This document shows, one piece after another, positions 13,363-26,800 of a DNA stretch of 64,000 nucleotides. This DNA comes from Notolepis coatsorum (taxonomy: Eukaryota > Chordata > Actinopteri > Aulopiformes > Paralepididae): positions 173,119-237,118 of the forward strand of contig CAXASK010002257.1 of NCBI GenBank assembly GCA_963971535.1. Reading direction: 5' to 3'. Below the pieces are notes generated by a model that worked only from the letters and a program-made list of their open reading frames with translations, ran no database searches and was not told the DNA's origin. How positions within the stretch are numbered: the first letter of the stretch is position 1; the number at the start of each line of letters is the position of its first letter. The translations under genes and the position numbers were made by a program.

Positions 13363-16300
13363 ACTCTTAATATCTCACTCTCTCTCACTCTTAATATCTC
13401 ACTATCTCTCACTCTTAATATCTCACTATCTCTCACTCTTAATCTCTCACTCTTACTATCTCACTCTTTCTCTCTCACTCTTAATATCTCACTCTCTCAC
13501 TCTTTCTCTCTCACTCTTACTATCTCACTCTCTCTCACTCTCTCTCACTCTTAATCTCTCACTCTCTCTCACTCTTAATATCTCACTCTTAATCTCTCAC
13601 TCTCTCTCACTCTTAATATCTCACTCTTACTATCTCACTCTTAATATCTCACTCTCTCTCACTCTTACTCTCTCACTCTCTCTCACTCTTAATCACTCAC
13701 TCTTACTCTCTCACTCTCTCGCACTCTTACTATCTCACTATCTCTCACTCTTAATCTATCACTCTTACTCTCTTACTCTCTATCACTCTTACTCTCTCAC
13801 TCTCTCTCACTCTTACTCTCTCACTCTTAATCTCTCACTCTCTCTCACTCTTAATCTCTCACTATTAATCTCTCACTCTCTCTCACTCTTACTCTCTCAC
13901 TCTTACTCTCTCACTCTCTCTCACTCTTACTATCTCACTCTCTCTCACTCTCTCTCACTATTACTCTCTCACTCTTAATCTCTCACTCTCTCTCTCACTC
14001 TTAATCTCTCACTCTCTATCTCTCACTCTTAATCTCTCATTCTCTATCTCTCACTCTTACTCTCTCACTCTATCTCACTCTTACGCTCTCACTCTTACTC
14101 TCTCACTCTCTCTCTCACTCTTAATATCTCACTCTTAATCTCTCACTCTCTCTCACTCTTAATCTCTCACTCTTACACTCTCTCACTCTTACTCTCTCAC
14201 GCTTACTCTCTCACTCTCTCTCACTCTTAATCTCTCACTCTCTCTCACTCGTAATCTCTCACTCTTAATATCTCACTCTCTCTCACTCTTAATCTCTCAC
14301 TCTTACTCTCACTCTCTCTCACTCTTAATATCTCACTCTCTCTCACTCTTAATCTCTCACTCTTACTCTCTCACTCTTACTCTCTCACGCTTACTCTCTC
14401 ACTCTCTCTCTCACTCTTAATCGCTCACTCTCTCTCACTCTTAATATCTCACTCTCTCTCACTCTTAATCTCTCACTCTTACTCTCTCACTCTTAATATC
14501 TCACTCTCTCTCACTCTTACTCTCTCACTCTCTCTCACTCTTAATTTCTCACTCTCTCTCACTCTTACTCTCTCACTCTCTCACTCTTAATCTATCACTC
14601 TTACTCTCTTACTCTCTCTCACTCTTAATCTCTCACTCTTAATCTCTCACTCTATCTCACTCTTAATCTCTCACTCTTACTCTCTCACTCTCTCTCACTC
14701 TTAATATCTCACTCTCTCTCACTCTTACTCTCTCACTCTCTCTCACTCTTAATTTCTCACTCTTACTCTCGCACTCTCTCTCACTCTTACTCTCTCACTC
14801 TCTCACTCTTAATCTATCACTCTTACTCTCTTACTCTCTCTCACTCTTAATCTCTCACTCTCTCTCACTCTTAATATCTCACTCTATCTCACTCTTACTC
14901 TCTCTCTCACTCTTAATATCTCACTATCTCTCACTCTTAATCTCTCACTCTTACTATCTCACTCTTTCTCTCTCACTCTTAATATCTCACTCTCTCACTC
15001 TTTCTCTCTCACTCTTACTATCTCACTCTCTCTCACTCTTAATCTCTCACTCTATCTCACTCTTAATCTCTCACTCTTAATCTCTCACTCTCTCTCACTC
15101 TTAATATCTCACTCTTACTATCTCACTCTTAATATCTCACTCTCTCTCACTCTTACTCTCTCACTCTCTCTCACTCTTAATCACTCACTCTTACTCTCTC
15201 ACTCTCTCGCACTCTTACTATCTCACTATCTCTCACTCTTAATCTATCACTCTTACTCTCTTACTCTCTATCACTCTTACTCTCTCACTCTCTCTCACTC
15301 TTACTCTCTCACTCTTAATCTCTCACTCTCTCTCACTCTTAATCTCTCACTCTTAATCTCTCACTCTCTCTCACTCTTACTCTCTCACTCTTACTCTCTC
15401 ACTCTCTCTCACTCTTACTATCTCACTCTCTCTCACTCTCTCTCACTATTACTCTCTCACTCTTAATCTCTCACTCTCTCTCACTCTTAATCTCTCACTC
15501 TCTATCTCTCACTCTTAATCTCTCATTCTCTATCTCTCACTCTTACTCTCTCACTCTATCTCACTCTTACGCTCTCACTCTTACTATCTCACTCTCTCTC
15601 TCACTCTTAATATCTCACTCTTAATCTCTCACTCTCTCTCACTCTTAATCTCTCACTCTTACACTCTCTCACTCTTACTCTCTCACGCTTACTCTCTCAC
15701 TCTCTCTCACTCTTAATCTCTCACTCTCTCTCACTCGTAATCTCTCACTCTTAATATCTCACTCTCTCTCACTCTTAATCTCTCACTCTTACTCTCACTC
15801 TCTCTCACTCTTAATATCTCACTCTCTCTCACTCTTAATCTCTCACTCTTACTCTCTCACGCTTACTCTCTCACTCTCTCTCTCACTCTTAATCTCTCAC
15901 TCTCTCTCACTCTTAATATCTCACTCTCTCTCACTCTTAATCTCTCACTCTTACTCTCTCACTCTCTCTCACTCTTAATATCTCACTCTCTCTCACTCTT
16001 ACTCTCTCACTCTCTCTCACTCTTAATTTCGCACTCTTACTCTCTCACTCTCTCTCACTCTTACTCTCTCACTCTCTCACTCTTAATCTATCACTCTTAC
16101 TCTCTTACTCTCTCTCACTCTTAATCTCTCACTCTTAATCTCTCACTCTATCTCACTCTTAATCTCTCACTCTTACTCTCTCACTCTCTCTCACTCTTAA
16201 TATCTCACTCTCTCTCACTCTTACTCTCTCACTCTCTCTCACTCTTAATTTCTCACTCTTACTCTCGCACTCTCTCTCACTCTTACTCTCTCACTCTCTC

Positions 16301-17736
16301 ACTCTTAATCTATCACTCTTACTCTCTTACTCTCTCTCACTCTTAATCTCTCACTCTCTCTCACTCTTAATATCTCACTCTATCTCACTCTTACTCTCTC
16401 TCTCACTCTTAATATCTCACTATCTCTCACTCTTAATCTCTCACTCTTACTATCTCACTCTTTCTCTCTCACTCTTAATATCTCACTCTCTCACTCTTTC
16501 TCTCTCACTCTTACTATCTCACTCTCTCTCACTCTTAATCTCTCACTCTATCTCACTCTTAATCTCTCACTCTTAATCTCTCACTCTCTCTCACTCTTAA
16601 TATCTCACTCTTACTATCTCACTCTTAATATCTCACTCTCTCTCACTCTTACTCTCTCACTCTCTCTCACTCTTAATCACTCACTCTTACTCTCTCACTC
16701 TCTCGCACTCTTACTATCTCACTATCTCTCACTCTTAATCTATCACTCTTACTCTCTTACTCTCTATCACTCTTACTCTCTCACTCTCTCTCACTCTTAC
16801 TCTCTCACTCTTAATCTCTCACTCTCTCTCACTCTTAATCTCTCACTCTTAATCTCTCACTCTCTCTCACTCTTACTCTCTCACTCTTACTCTCTCACTC
16901 TCTCTCACTCTTACTATCTCACTCTCTCTCACTCTCTCTCACTATTACTCTCTCACTCTTAATCTCTCACTCTCTCTCACTCTTAATCTCTCACTCTCTA
17001 TCTCTCACTCTTAATCTCTCATTCTCTATCTCTCACTCTTACTCTCTCACTCTATCTCACTCTTACGCTCTCACTCTTACTATCTCACTCTCTCTCTCAC
17101 TCTTAATATCTCACTCTTAATCTCTCACTCTCTCTCACTCTTAATCTCTCACTCTTACACTCTCTCACTCTTACTCTCTCACGCTTACTCTCTCACTCTC
17201 TCTCACTCTTAATCTCTCACTCTCTCTCACTCGTAATCTCTCACTCTTAATATCTCACTCTCTCTCACTCTTAATCTCTCACTCTTACTCTCACTCTCTC
17301 TCACTCTTAATATCTCACTCTCTCTCACTCTTAATCTCTCACTCTTACTCTCTCACGCTTACTCTCTCACTCTCTCTCTCACTCTTAATCTCTCACTCTC
17401 TCTCACTCTTAATATCTCACTCTCTCTCACTCTTAATCTCTCACTCTTACTCTCTCACTCTCTCTCACTCTTAATATCTCACTCTCTCTCACTCTTACTC
17501 TCTCACTCTCTCTCACTCTTAATTTCGCACTCTTACTCTCTCACTCTCTCTCACTCTTACTCTCTCACTCTCTCACTCTTAATCTATCACTCTTACTCTC
17601 TTACTCTCTCTCACTCTTAATCTCTCACTCTTAATCTCTCACTCTCTCTCACTCTTAATCTCTCACTCTTACTCTCTCACTCTCTCTCACTCTTAATCTC
17701 TCACTCTTACTATCTCACTCTTTCTCTCTCACTCTT
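13363..17736 (+). repeat. A-type satellite block, about three 1.5-kb units
   Basis: TCACTCTTTC landmarks at 13461, 14959 and 16455 give units of 1498 and 1496 bp. The CTCGCAC Gs at 13721, 15209 and 16705 give 1488 and 1496 bp. Positions 13363-16072 repeat 1-2710 at a constant offset of 13362, checked at 99, 359, 889, 1027, 1061, 1597, 2162 and 2661. After 16072 the two differ because the first copy has the extra 480-bp duplication. The third unit runs through TTAATTTCGC near 17519 into the first HOR copy at 17737. Confidence 0.87.
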
Positions 17737-20700
17737 AATATATCACTCTCTCACTCTTTCTCTCTCACTCTTACTATCTCACTCTCTCTCACTCTTAATC
17801 TCTCACTCTTAATCTCTCACTCTATCTCACTCTTAATCTCTCACTCTATATCTCTCACTCTTACTCTCTCACTCTCTCTCACTCTTAATCTATCACTCTT
17901 ACTCTCTCTCACTCTTAATCTCTCACTCTTAATCTCTCACTCTCTCTCACTCTTAATATCTCACTCTTACTCTATCTCACTCTTAATCTCTCACTCTTAC
18001 TCTCTCTCACTCTTACTCTCTCACTCTCTCACTCTTAATATCTCACTCTTACTCTCTCACTCTCTCTCACTCTTAATCTCTCACTCTCTATCTCTCACTC
18101 TTACTCTCTCACTCTCTCTCACTCTTAATCTATCACTCTTACTCTCTCTCACTCTTAATCTCTCACTCTTACTCTCTCACTCTCTCTCACTCTTAATCTA
18201 TCACTCTTACTCTCTCTCACTCTTAATCTCTCACTCTTAATCTCTCACTCTCTCACTCTTAATATCTCACTCTTACTATCTCACTCTCTCTCACTCTTAC
18301 TCTCTCTCACTCTTACTCTCTCACTCTTACGATCTCACTCTCTCTCACTCTTAATCTCTCACGCTTACTCTCACTCTCTCTCACTCTTAATCTCTCACTC
18401 TCTCTCACTCTTAATCTCTCACTCTTAATCTCTCACTCTCTCTCACTCTTAATCTCTCACTCTTACTCTCTCACTCTCTCTCACTCTTAATATATCACTC
18501 TCTCTCACTCTTACTCTCTCACTCTCTCTCACTCTTAATCACTCACTCTTACTCTCTCACTCTCTCTCACTCTTACTCTCTCACTCTCTCTCACTCTTAA
18601 TCTATCACTCTTACTCTCTTACTCTCTCTCACTCTTAATCTATCACTCTTACTCTCTCACTCTCTCTCACTCTTACTCTCTCACTCTTAATATCTCACTC
18701 TCTCTCACTCTTAATCTCTCACTCTTAATCTCTCACTCTCTCTCACTCTTACTCTCTCACTCTTACTCTCTCACTCTCTCTCACTCTTACTATCTCACTC
18801 TCTCTCACTCTTACTATCTCACTCTCTCTCACTCTTAATCTATCACTCTTACTCTCTCACTCTTACTCTCTCACTCACTCTTACTCTCTCACTCTCTCTC
18901 ACTCTTAATCTCTCACTCTCTCTCACTCTTAATCTCTCACTCTTACTCTCTCACGCTCTCTCACTCTTAATATCTCACTCTCTCTCACTCTTACTCTCTC
19001 ACTCTCTTTCACTCTTAATCTCTCACTCTTACTCTCTCACTCTCTCTCACTCTTACTCTCTCACTCTCTCTCACTCTTAATCTATCACTCTTACTCTCGC
19101 ACTCTCTCTCACTCTTACTATCTCACTCTCTCTCACTCTTACTCTCTCACTCTCTCTAACTCTTAATCTCTCACTCTTAATCTCTCACTCTCTCTCACTC
19201 TTAATCTCTCACTCTCTATCTCTCACTCTTACTCTCTCACTCTCTCTCACTCTTAATCTCTCACTCTTACTCTCTCTCACTCTTAATCTCTCATTCTTAA
19301 TCTCTCACTCTCTCTCACTCTTAATATCTCACTCTTACTCTCTCACTCTCTCTCACTCTTAATCTCTCACTCTTACTATCTCTCACTCTTACTCTCTCAC
19401 TCTTACTCTCTAACTCTCTCTCACTCTTAATATCTCACTCTTACTCTCTCACTCTCCCTCACTCTTAATCTCTCACTCTTACTCTCTCACTCTCTCTCAC
19501 TCGTACTCTCTCACGCTTACTCTCTCACTCTCTCTCACTCTTACTATCTCACTCTCTCTCACTCTTAATCTCTCAATCTTACTCTCTCACTCTCTCTCAC
19601 TCTTACTCTCTCACTCTCTCTCACTCTTACTCTCTCACTCTCTCTCACTCTTACTCTCTCACTCTCTCTCACTCTTAATCTCTCACTCTTAATCTCTCAC
19701 TCTCTCTCACTCTTAATCTCTCACTCTCTATCTCTCACTCTTACGCTCTCACTCTCTCTCACTCTTAATCTATCACTCTTACTCTCTCTCACTCTCTATC
19801 TCTCACTCGTACTCTCTCACTCTCTCTCACTCTTAATCTCTCACTCTCTCTCACTCTTACGCTCTCACTCTATCTCACTCTTACTATCTCACTCTCTCTC
19901 ACTCTCTCTCACTCTCTCTCACTCTTACTCGCTCACTCGATCTCACTCTTACTATCTCACTCTCTCTCACTCTTACTCGCTCACTCTATCTCACTCTTAA
20001 TCTCTCACTCTTAATCTCTCACTCTCTCTCACTCTTAATCTCTCACTCTCTCTCACTCTTACGCTCTCACTCTATCTCACTCTTACTATCTCACTCTCTC
20101 TCACTCTCTCTCACTCTTACTCTCTCACTCTCTCTCACTCTTAATCTATCACTCTCTCTCACTCTTAATCTCTCACTCTTACTCTCTCACTCTCTCTCAC
20201 TCTTAATCTATCACTCTTACTCTCTCTCACTCTTAATCTCTCACTCTTAATCTCTCACTCTCTCTCACTCTTAATATCTCACTCTTACTCTCTCACTCTC
20301 TCTCACTCTTAATCTCTCACTCTTAATCTCTCACTCTCTCTCACTCTTACTCTCTCACTCTCTCTCACTCTTAATCTATCACTCTTACTCTCTCACTCTT
20401 ACTCTCTCACTCTATCTCACTCTTACTCTCTCACTCTCACTCTCTCTCACTCTTAATCTCTCACTCTCTCTCGCTCTTAATATCTCACTCTTACTCTCTC
20501 ACTCTCTCTCACTCTTAATATCTCACTCTATCTCACTCTTACTCTCTCACTCTCTCTCACTCTTAATCTATCACTCTTACTCGCTCACTCTCTCTCACTC
20601 TTACTATCTCACTCTCTCTCACTCTCTCTCACTCTTACTCTCTCACTCTCTCTCACTCTTAATCTCTCACTCTTAATCTCTCACTCTCTCACTCTTAATC

Positions 20701-23700
20701 TATCACTCTCTATCTCTCACTCTTACTCTCTCACTCTCTCTCACTCTTACTCTCTCTCACTCTTAATCTATCACTCTTAATCGCTCACTCTCTCTCACTC
20801 TTAATATCTCACTCTTACTCTCTCACTCTTAATCTCTCACTCTTACTCTCTCACTCTCTCTCACTCTTAATCTCTCACTCTTTCTCACTCTTACTATCTC
20901 ACTCTTACTCTCTCACTCTCTCTCACTCTTACTATCTCACTCTCTCTCACTCTCTCTCACTCTCTCTCACTCTTAATCTCTCACTCTTAATCTCTCACTC
21001 TCTCTCACTCTTAATATCTCACTCTCTATATCTCACTCTTACTCTCTCACTCTCTCTCACTCTTAATCTATCACTCTCACTCTCTCTCACTCTTACTCTC
21101 TCACTCTCTCTCACTCTTAATCTCTCACTCTCTCTCACTCTTACTCTCTCACTCTTACTCTCTCACTCTCTCACACTCTTAATCTCTCACTCTTACTCTC
21201 TCACTCTCTCTCACTCTTAATCTCTCACTCTCTCACTCTTAATATCTCACTCGCTCACTCTTAATCTCTCACTCTTACTCTCTCACTCTCTCTCACTCTT
21301 AATCTCTCACTCTCTCTCACTCTTAATCTCTCACTCTCTATCTCTCACTCTCTCACTCTTAATCTATCACTCTTACTCTCTCTCACTCTTAATCTCTCAC
21401 TCTTAATCTCTCACTCTTAATCTCTCACTCTCTCTCACTCTTAATATCTCACTCTTACTCTCTCACTCTCTCTCACTCTTAATCTCTCACTCTCTCTCAC
21501 TCTTAATCTATCACTCTTAATCTCTCACTCTCTCTCACTCTTAATCTCTCACTCTCTATCTCTCACTCTTACTCTCTCACTCTCTCTCACTCTTAATCTA
21601 TCACTCTTACTCTCTCTCACTCTTAATCTCTCACTCTATCTCACTCTTAATCTCTCACTCTCTCTCACTCTTAATCTCTCACTCTTAATCTCTCACTCTC
21701 TCTCACTCTTACTATCTCACTCTCTCTCACTCTTACTCTCTCACTCTCTCTAACTCTTAATATCTCACTCTTAATCTCTCTCTCACTCTTAATCTCTCAC
21801 TCTCTATCTCTCACTCTTACTCTCTCACTCTCTCTCACTCTTAATCTCTCACTCTTACTCTCTCTCACTCTTAATCTCTCACTCTTAATCTCTCACTCTC
21901 TCTCACTCTTAATATCTCACTCTCTCTCACTCTTAATCTCTCACTCTTACTATCTCTCACTCTTACTCTCTCACTCTTACTCTCTAACTCTCTCTCACTC
22001 TTAATATCTCACTCTTACTCTCTCACTCTCCCTCACTCTTAATCTCTCACTCTTACTCTCACTCTCTCTCACTCGTACTCTCTCACGCTTACTCTCTCAC
22101 TCTCTCTCACTCTTACTATCTCACTCTCTCTCACTCTTAATCTCTCACTCTTAATCTCTCAATCTTACTCTCTCACTCTCTCTCACTCTTACTCTCTCAC
22201 TCTCTCTCACTCTTACTCTCTCACTCTCTCTCACTCTTACTCTCTCACTCTCTCTCACTCTTAATCTCTCACTCTTAATCTCTCACTCTCTCTCACTCTT
22301 AATCTCTCACTCTCTATCTCTCACTCTTACGCTCTCACTCTCTCTCACTCTTAATCTATCACTCTTACTCTCTCTCACTCTCTATCTCTCACTCGTACTC
22401 TCTCACTCTCTCTCACTCTTAATCTCTCACTCTCTCTCACTCTTACGCTCTCACTCTATCTCACTCTTACTATCTCACTCTCTCTCACTCTCTCTCACTC
22501 TCTCTCACTCTTACTCGCTCACTCGATCTCACTCTTACTATCTCACTCTCTCTCACTCTTACTCGCTCACTCTATCTCACTCTTAATCTCTCACTCTTAA
22601 TCTCTCACTCTCTCTCACTCTTAATCTCTCACTCTCTCTCACTCTTACGCTCTCACTCTATCTCACTCTTACTATCTCACTCTCTCTCACTCTCTCTCAC
22701 TCTTACTCTCTCACTCTCTCTCACTCTTAATCTCTCACTCTCTCTCACTCTTAATCTCTCACTCTTACTCTCTCACTCTCTCTCACTCTTAATCTATCAC
22801 TCTTACTCTCTCTCACTCTTAATCTCTCACTCTTAATCTCTCACTCTCTCTCACTCTTAATATCTCACTCTTACTCTCTCACTCTCTCTCACTCTTAATC
22901 TCTCACTCTTAATCTCTCACTCTCTCGCACTCTTACTATCTCACTATCTCTCACTCTTAATCTATCACTCTTACTCTCTTACTCTCTATCACTCTTACTC
23001 TCTCACTCTCTCTCACTCTTACTCTCTCACTCTTAATCTCTCACTCTCTCTCACTCTTAATCTCTCACTCTTAATCTCTCACTCTCTCTCACTCTTACTC
23101 TCTCACTCTTACTCTCTCACTCTCTCTCACTCTTACTCTCTCACTCTATCTCACTCTTACGCTCTCACTCTTACTATCTCACTCTCTCTCTCACTCTTAA
23201 TATCTCACTCTTAATCTCTCACTCTCTCTCACTCTTAATCTCTCACTCTTACACTCTCTCACTCTTACTCTCTCACGCTTACTCTCTCACTCTCTCTCAC
23301 TCTTAATCTCTCACTCTCTCTCACTCGTAATCTCTCACTCTTAATATCTCACTCTCTCTCACTCTTAATCTCTCACTCTTACTCTCACTCTCTCTCACTC
23401 TTAATATCTCACTCTCTCTCACTCTTAATCTCTCACTCTTACTCTCTCACGCTTACTCTCTCACTCTCTCTCTCACTCTTAATCTCTCACTCTCTCTCAC
23501 TCTTAATATCTCACTCTCTCTCACTCTTAATCTCTCACTCTTACTCTCTCACTCTCTCTCACTCTTAATATCTCACTCTCTCTCACTCTTACTCTCTCAC
23601 TCTCTCTCACTCTTAATTTCGCACTCTTACTCTCTCACTCTCTCTCACTCTTACTCTCTCACTCTCTCACTCTTAATCTATCACTCTTACTCTCTTACTC

Positions 23701-23830
23701 TCTCTCACTCTTAATCTCTCACTCTTAATCTCTCACTCTCTCTCACTCTTAATCTCTCACTCTTACTCTCTCACTCTCTCTCACTCTTAATCTCTCACTC
23801 TTACTATCTCACTCTTTCTCTCTCACTCTT
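17737..23830 (+). repeat. Higher-order repeat copy 1 (6094 bp)
   Basis: HOR boundaries here are set at the AATATATC variant lying between two CTCTTTCTC units, which occurs once per copy. Landmarks: CTCACGCTCTC G at 18955; CTCCCTC at 19456 and 22030 (2574 apart); CTCGATCTC at 19938 and 22524 (2586 apart); CTCGCTCTT G at 20473. The first module is the short 482-bp form and the second the 494-bp form. B-type sequence stops near 22920, where CTCTCGCACTC leads into about 0.9 kb of A-type sequence. This copy therefore lacks the rest of the second module and has the shortest A part. Confidence 0.85.
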
Positions 23831-26800
23831 AATATATCACTCTCTCACTCTTTCTCTCTCACTCTTACTATCTCACTCTCTCTCACTCTTAATCTCTCAC
23901 TCTTAATCTCTCACTCTATCTCACTCTTAATCTCTCACTCTATATCTCTCACTCTTACTCTCTCACTCTCTCTCACTCTTAATCTATCACTCTTACTCTC
24001 TCTCACTCTTAATCTCTCACTCTTAATCTCTCACTCTCTCTCACTCTTAATATCTCACTCTTACTCTATCTCACTCTTAATCTCTCACTCTTACTCTCTC
24101 TCACTCTTACTCTCTCACTCTCTCACTCTTAATATCTCACTCTTACTCTCTCACTCTCTCTCACTCTTAATCTATCACTCTCTATCTCTCACTCTTACTC
24201 TCTCACTCTCTCTCACTCTTAATCTATCACTCTTACTCTCTCTCACTCTTAATCTCTCACTCTTACTCTCTCACTCTCTCTCACTCTTAATCTATCACTC
24301 TTACTCTCTCTCACTCTTAATCTCTCACTCTTAATCTCTCACTCTCTCACTCTTAATATCTCACTCTTACTATCTCACTCTCTCTCACTCTTACTCTCTC
24401 TCACTCTTACTCTCTCACTCTTACGATCTCACTCTCTCTCACTCTTAATCTCTCACGCTTACTCTCACTCTCTCTCACTCTTAATCTCTCACTCTCTCTC
24501 ACTCTTAATCTCTCACTCTTAATCTCTCACTCTCTCTCACTCTTAATCTCTCACTCTTACTCTCTCACTCTCTCTCACTCTTAATATATCACTCTCTCTC
24601 ACTCTTACTCTCTCACTCTCTCTCACTCTTAATCACTCACTCTTACTCTCTCACTCTCTCTCACTCTTACTCTCTCACTCTCTCTCACTCTTAATCTATC
24701 ACTCTTACTCTCTTACTCTCTCTCACTCTTAATCTATCACTCTTACTCTCTCACTCTCTCTCACTCTTACTCTCTCACTCTTAATATCTCACTCTCTCTC
24801 ACTCTTAATCTCTCACTCTTAATCTCTCACTCTCTCTCACTCTTACTCTCTCACTCTTACTCTCTCACTCTCTCTCACTCTTACTATCTCACTCTCTCTC
24901 ACTCTTACTATCTCACTCTCTCTCACTCTTAATCTATCACTCTTACTCTCTCACTCTTACTCTCTCACTCACTCTTACTCTCTCACTCTCTCTCACTCTT
25001 AATCTCTCACTCTCTCTCACTCTTAATCTCTCACTCTTACTCTCTCACGCTCTCTCACTCTTAATATCTCACTCTCTCTCACTCTTACTCTCTCACTCTC
25101 TTTCACTCTTAATCTCTCACTCTTACTCTCTCACTCTCTCTCACTCTTACTCTCTCACTCTCTCTCACTCTTAATCTATCACTCTTACTCTCGCACTCTC
25201 TCTCACTCTTACTATCTCACTCTCTCTCACTCTTACTCTCTCACTCTCTCTAACTCTTAATCTCTCACTCTTAATCTCTCACTCTCTCTCACTCTTAATC
25301 TCTCACTCTCTATCTCTCACTCTTACTCTCTCACTCTCTCTCACTCTTAATCTCTCACTCTTACTCTCTCTCACTCTTAATCTCTCATTCTTAATCTCTC
25401 ACTCTCTCTCACTCTTAATATCTCACTCTTACTCTCTCACTCTCTCTCACTCTTAATCTCTCACTCTTACTATCTCTCACTCTTACTCTCTCACTCTTAC
25501 TCTCTAACTCTCTCTCACTCTTAATATCTCACTCTTACTCTCTCACTCTCCCTCACTCTTAATCTCTCACTCTTACTCTCTCACTCTCTCTCACTCGTAC
25601 TCTCTCACGCTTACTCTCTCACTCTCTCTCACTCTTACTATCTCACTCTCTCTCACTCTTAATCTCTCAATCTTACTCTCTCACTCTCTCTCACTCTTAC
25701 TCTCTCACTCTCTCTCACTCTTACTCTCTCACTCTCTCTCACTCTTACTCTCTCACTCTCTCTCACTCTTAATCTCTCACTCTTAATCTCTCACTCTCTC
25801 TCACTCTTAATCTCTCACTCTCTATCTCTCACTCTTACGCTCTCACTCTCTCTCACTCTTAATCTATCACTCTTACTCTCTCTCACTCTCTATCTCTCAC
25901 TCGTACTCTCTCACTCTCTCTCACTCTTAATCTCTCACTCTCTCTCACTCTTACGCTCTCACTCTATCTCACTCTTACTATCTCACTCTCTCTCACTCTC
26001 TCTCACTCTCTCTCACTCTTACTCGCTCACTCGATCTCACTCTTACTATCTCACTCTCTCTCACTCTTACTCGCTCACTCTATCTCACTCTTAATCTCTC
26101 ACTCTTAATCTCTCACTCTCTCTCACTCTTAATCTCTCACTCTCTCTCACTCTTACGCTCTCACTCTATCTCACTCTTACTATCTCACTCTCTCTCACTC
26201 TCTCTCACTCTTACTCTCTCACTCTCTCTCACTCTTAATCTATCACTCTCTCTCACTCTTAATCTCTCACTCTTACTCTCTCACTCTCTCTCACTCTTAA
26301 TCTATCACTCTTACTCTCTCTCACTCTTAATCTCTCACTCTTAATCTCTCACTCTCTCTCACTCTTAATATCTCACTCTTACTCTCTCACTCTCTCTCAC
26401 TCTTAATCTCTCACTCTTAATCTCTCACTCTCTCTCACTCTTACTCTCTCACTCTCTCTCACTCTTAATCTATCACTCTTACTCTCTCACTCTTACTCTC
26501 TCACTCTATCTCACTCTTACTCTCTCACTCTCACTCTCTCTCACTCTTAATCTCTCACTCTCTCTCGCTCTTAATATCTCACTCTTACTCTCTCACTCTC
26601 TCTCACTCTTAATATCTCACTCTATCTCACTCTTACTCTCTCACTCTCTCTCACTCTTAATCTATCACTCTTACTCGCTCACTCTCTCTCACTCTTACTA
26701 TCTCACTCTCTCTCACTCTCTCTCACTCTTACTCTCTCACTCTCTCTCACTCTTAATCTCTCACTCTTAATCTCTCACTCTCTCACTCTTAATCTATCAC

